Shown here: one piece after another, positions 60,395-64,000 of the stretch | How positions within the stretch are numbered: the first letter of the stretch is position 1 | Layout: each line of letters starts with the position of its first letter | Source: Agapanthus africanus | Lineage: Eukaryota > Streptophyta > Magnoliopsida > Asparagales > Amaryllidaceae | Direction: 5' to 3' | DNA length: 64,000 bases | NCBI GenBank assembly: GCA_030015575.1 | Contig: JASDDO010000006.1 | Span: 206,651,632-206,715,631, forward strand | Program-made: the position numbers and the translations under genes | The notes under the pieces: model-generated | What the model was told of the DNA's origin: nothing | The model's database searches: none | The model's input: the letters and a program-made list of their open reading frames with translations, nothing else

Positions 60395-60466
60395 GGTGAT
60401 GGTGTCCTGACAACAGGGGTTCATAACTAAAGAAAAACACATTTATACGCATGCAATGCGATAAGT

Positions 60467-62614
60467 GTAGGGTTGCTAGGCACGCGCACAAGGGTCTATG
60501 AGGCATCAACCATGCCCGATTAAAAATTTAGCCGTGCCGAACAACCCAAAGACGGATCTTTAAACTAGAGTTTAGGCGAAAACAAGCATGTTAAACACTT
60601 TAACACTAAGTGAGAGGGATTACAACCTTTGTAGATCCGGTCCTTCACTTCTTAAGCTCCGTGTTGAGGTCCCTTCGTTGCGATCATCGTGTTCCGGACT
60701 CTCGAGAGGCTCCACGAAGAGAAAGATGCAGTCTTGCTTCCGATTTTCGATAATATAGATGATCTACCTTGAAGTTTCATTAACACAAGCTAACACTCAC
60801 CAAATGAAGTGAACACTCTTATCTAAAGGGCAAGGGTAGATGAGGATGATGAAGTAGGATTTTTGCTCTCATTTATAATCTTTTTCTCACACATAATCAT
60901 CACTTAGAAAAAGCTAGAAAGCTTTTTCCATGAAAGAAAGAAGGAAGAAGATGAATGAATAATAATCAATCCTTTTGTTATGAATAATGAAAAGAAGATA
61001 ATGATGAATAATGCAACCATGGTTGCTAAACCTTTGTAGAGAATTAACCAAGGGCTAAGGTTTGGGTTGGGTTAAAGCATGATTCACTTGTAAATATCTT
61101 TGCGAAAACAAAAAGAAACCTTCTAGAATCATCAAGAAGGGACTAACCCAAAACAAACCCTAACCTTGTTTAATCTCCACTAAACATGTTGCATTAGTTA
61201 TCATATCATGTTACAATATCATATATCACATATATAATATTTATTGTAACAAAATAAAATAATACAATTAACATATATCACATATATATCAATGTATTAC
61301 CCGAGTGAGAAAAAGAATCTTTTATTGAGCTAATATTAGTTAATGTAATTTAATATATCATATATATTATTATACATTAAATTATTGAATCAACACTTGA
61401 TCCGACAATCCGGCTATATCGCATATAACCGACTAATACGATGACCCGGCTATATCACATATACCCGGCCGATATCTCATATCGCGAGAATCCAATACGG
61501 TATCACATATCGCATTATCCTCGGTCCCGCACATATCACATATGTGCTCCGACTCCATTTTGCCTGAACCAAGAAACCTCTGTGTAGGACTCTAAAGAAT
61601 CGTCAATACGCCGGCAGTAGGTGATGATCATATCAAACACCCACAAGCTGCAAGTGGTCAGCTAAACGTAACAGCCACCCAGGTATTGAGCGCTCAGAAG
61701 ATCAATATGCAAGCCTGTACATTCTCCTATGAATCCAATCAGTAACACTCCCGTACAGTCCGGTCTCGTCGTCTGATATGTCGCATATCTCGTCTAGGGG
61801 TGGTAAACGTCAGACCCCAGTAGCTCGATAAGTTGTGTTGATATGAGGTCTATAACAGTTCGAGAAACTACTAATAACACTTACCAGTAAATCTCAGCAA
61901 CCCTGGCCAGGGATTTCCAGTTATAGTCAATCGAACACAGCACAACATCAACTACCTATACCGGGAGAGACGAATCCCCTCCTATCACTCATTGCCTCCA
62001 TGTGATTCGGGACTGTACCCAAAAGACGCCTTTTTGCACGCCCTCTTGGACGTGGTATGATGGAAATCAAAGCACAGTGGGAATCACACAAGACTCTATG
62101 ACGATCTCGGGTCAACAGACTACTCTGTACCAATGTCACCAGTGAACTGCCATGTGACGTGAGGTATAATACCATCTGGGAGTTCTCGGCGAGTCCGTCC
62201 AGTGTACCCAGTCTCTACCGAGCACCCATACAACATCCTTGATGTCTAACACCGATGGTTATAGGATCATCCATCTCCCATCATATGGGTCAAGATGCGT
62301 ATACGCTAGTCTTCTCTGGTGCATCAATGCCCTGTCTCGATACACCCTCGACTAGGAACAGTTATAGGATGTACTCGTCGACTACCGTGGCCCCACTAGT
62401 ATGATCTCATCATAGTCCCAGTAGTCGAGTACATATCCTAAGGGCTTTATCAACATGTAACATAGAGACAATCGGAGTACATGTTAAGATAAATTACAAC
62501 CAGATAGCGTACTATCGTGTCGAGCAAGAAAGTCCTCCCTATATATGTCCAAGCATTCATTACAATATCATCATATGTACAGTAATGGTCTCTAGGGCAT
62601 ACACATAACTAATA
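60467..62614 (-). repeat. Copia-4 3' LTR
   Basis: Starts TGTAGGGTTGCTAGGCACG and ends CATAACTAATA. Its 2148 bp is close to the Copia-2 LTR length. ATAAG at 60462-60466 is the presumed target site in LARD-D. It is a relative of the Copia-3 LTR (18146-31128). The 61200-61560 stretch is dense in TATCACATAT repeats. No gene is seen. Confidence 0.8.
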
Positions 62615-62625
62615 ATCTCCCACTT
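62615..62625 (-). other. Copia-4 polypurine tract
   Basis: AAGTGGGAGAT on the minus strand directly next to the LTR. Confidence 0.85.
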
Positions 62626-64000
62626 GCACTAGGGCCATCGGTTGTGGTATCACATACCTAACAATTAGCTCTGGTTGAAGTATCTCTTACTCAACCATCC
62701 CATAAAAGTCTCTACTGGGAAAAAGGCCTTTGCGAGTGGATCCGCGTTGTTGTCCTCTGTGTCTGCTCTCATAACCTCGATCTCCCTGGAGATCAACCAT
62801 CTTCATGATCAGGTGATGCTGCGTAAGAATTATATCTGGATTTCTGATGGGACAGTGGGTTTCTTGGCAAAAGCCACAACTCCATTGTCACACAATGGTA
62901 GGAACGAAGTTCATCTCATGAACTTATAAATATACAGACTGCCTCTTTAGTAGAATCCTTGGTAACGATGTATCATGCCTTTAATCGTCTAGTAAGTCAC
63001 GGTATCTAGCTTGGAACTCTTCCAACATACCGTCCCTCCACTGAGGGTAAAGACAATACCTACGACTGACATTCAGTCGTCCTTATCACCCTGGAACCTT
63101 TCCATTGATTCTCCCCAGGATCGATTGATACCATCTCACTACAACTAGTGAGTATCCTAACAACCAATTAGAACTATCTCATAGATCCAAAACCCAGGTT
63201 TAGGAGGTATCATTTTGATCCTATATGGAGAATCATTGTGATAAGCAGAGATTGACCGAGCGTAGCATAGGAAACTCCTTCCCTATCAAGAGTTTGTCAT
63301 CCACGTACTCTACGAGGATCACCACCATACTCCCTACTACCTTTTTGTATATACATGGTTCATCTACCATTTTGATGAATTCAAACTCTTTGACTACCAC
63401 ATCAAAACAGATGTTCCAACTCCGCGATGCCTGTTTTATCACATAAAAAATCTTGCACACGTTTCCGCTGCTCCCACTGTGTACGAAGCCCTCTGGCTGT
63501 GTACTTATAGACTCTCTTTTCTAAAACATCATTTAGAAAAGCAGTCATGACACCCAACCACCAGATATCGTAGTCATGGTATGTAGCAGTGACAAGTAGG
63601 ATCTGGATGGACTTAAGCATAGCTTTGAAAGTCTCAACTTTTCCATGTACACCAAGTAATCTTCTCAAGATATACTTGCTCCTAATGGGGATTTAACCCT
63701 TCAGATAAAGCAACCAAAGTCCATACTTTGTTGGTGAATAAGGATTCCATCTCAGATCACTAAGCATCCAGCCATTCTTATAGAGTCCCACTCATTATGG
63801 CCAGCTCGAAACTTAGTTAGGTCATCATCTCATGATGCAATCCTCGCTCCCACTGCCACAGAGAAACCGAATCATCTCTCAGGTGGGAGAGGAACCCTAC
63901 TAGATCGGCGGAGAGGCTGAGGTTCGTTGGAAACTACTGAATCCTTTGGTTCTACCAAATCATCAGCTGCAGTTTGTATAGCTGGAACTACTTCTAGTTT
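62626..64000 (-). pseudogene. Copia-4 polyprotein: RT and RNase H region (fossil, runs off window)
   Basis: The minus strand carries Copia reverse-transcriptase landmarks: YDYDIWWLGVMTAFLN-like sequence near 63550 (the usual form is YYDYEIWQMDVKTAFLNG), IKQASRSWNICFD near 63420 and the catalytic-site motif YVDD near 63300. DPLAKAFFP near 62735 corresponds to the DPLTKPL end of RNase H. The enzyme would copy element RNA into DNA. The region is broken in several places and continues past 64000. Confidence 0.82.

Larger units (their letters stand above)
58919..60466 (-). mobile_element. LARD-D LTR, minus strand, 3' part
   Basis: Begins TGTCATGACCCGAAATGGCAC, the reverse complement of the LARD LTR end. 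It contains the reversed TTTGGGGCCAGT, GAGTTGCCAAC and hairpin blocks in the expected order. It is interrupted at 60466 by Copia-4 at the GCATCGCATTGCATG position of the LARD LTR. The remainder lies beyond the window. Confidence 0.82.

Overview
This window reads as intergenic chromatin from a flowering plant with a large, repeat-rich genome. I see no host gene, tRNA or rRNA. Almost every base can be placed in a transposable element, and the elements are nested inside one another. The plant assignment rests on the element set: long-LTR Gypsy elements primed by initiator tRNA-Met, Athila-like Gypsy elements primed by tRNA-Asp, Copia elements with the usual LTR, primer-site and polypurine arrangement, and a CACTA (En/Spm) DNA transposon with a TNP2 transposase. 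The species cannot be named from this.

Layout. 1-784: 3' part of a LARD-type LTR. 785-5047 and 16492-18145: one minus-strand CACTA element with a decayed transposase gene, split by LARD-A. 5048-16491: LARD-A, with LTRs of about 4.3 kb around a 2.8 kb non-coding interior. 18146-18458 and 29262-31128: LTR of Copia-3, split by LARD-B. 18459-29256: LARD-B, with 4.5 kb LTRs, a 1.8 kb interior and a perfect TCATG target duplication. 31129-31137 and 39463-40680: LTR fragment LARD-C, split by Athila-C. 31138-39462: Athila-C, with 1533 bp LTRs, GTGGA duplications and a gag-protease relic. 40681-41029 and 58385-58918: Copia-1, the outermost element. 41030-58379: Copia-2, with CTACC duplications. 43182-50524: Athila-D inside Copia-2, with 1358 bp LTRs and ATACT duplications. 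58919-60466: LARD-D LTR on the minus strand. 60467-64000: Copia-4, consisting of its 3' LTR and the end of its polyprotein region.

Order of events inferred from nesting: Copia-1 received LARD-C, Copia-2 and LARD-D. LARD-C received Copia-3 and Athila-C. Copia-3 received the CACTA and LARD-B. The CACTA received LARD-A and probably the LTR at 1-784. Copia-2 received Athila-D. LARD-D received Copia-4. LTR pairs compared by eye in sampled stretches agree: LARD-B is about 98% identical (young), Athila-C about 96%, Athila-D and Copia-2 about 94%, and LARD-A about 92%.

The most interesting signals are non-coding. A hairpin with 13-base arms is kept in all five LARD LTR copies that span that site. 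A 32 bp GTGCAC-rich tandem array lies in both LARD interiors. Stem-loops repeatedly precede polypurine-tract-like sequence in the two Athila-like elements, and their LTRs carry GC-rich palindromes. LARD-A and LARD-B share the rest of their LTR but have different first 1.3-1.5 kb. About 4 kb of the Copia-2 interior, which contains its own tandem duplications, matches nothing I recognise.
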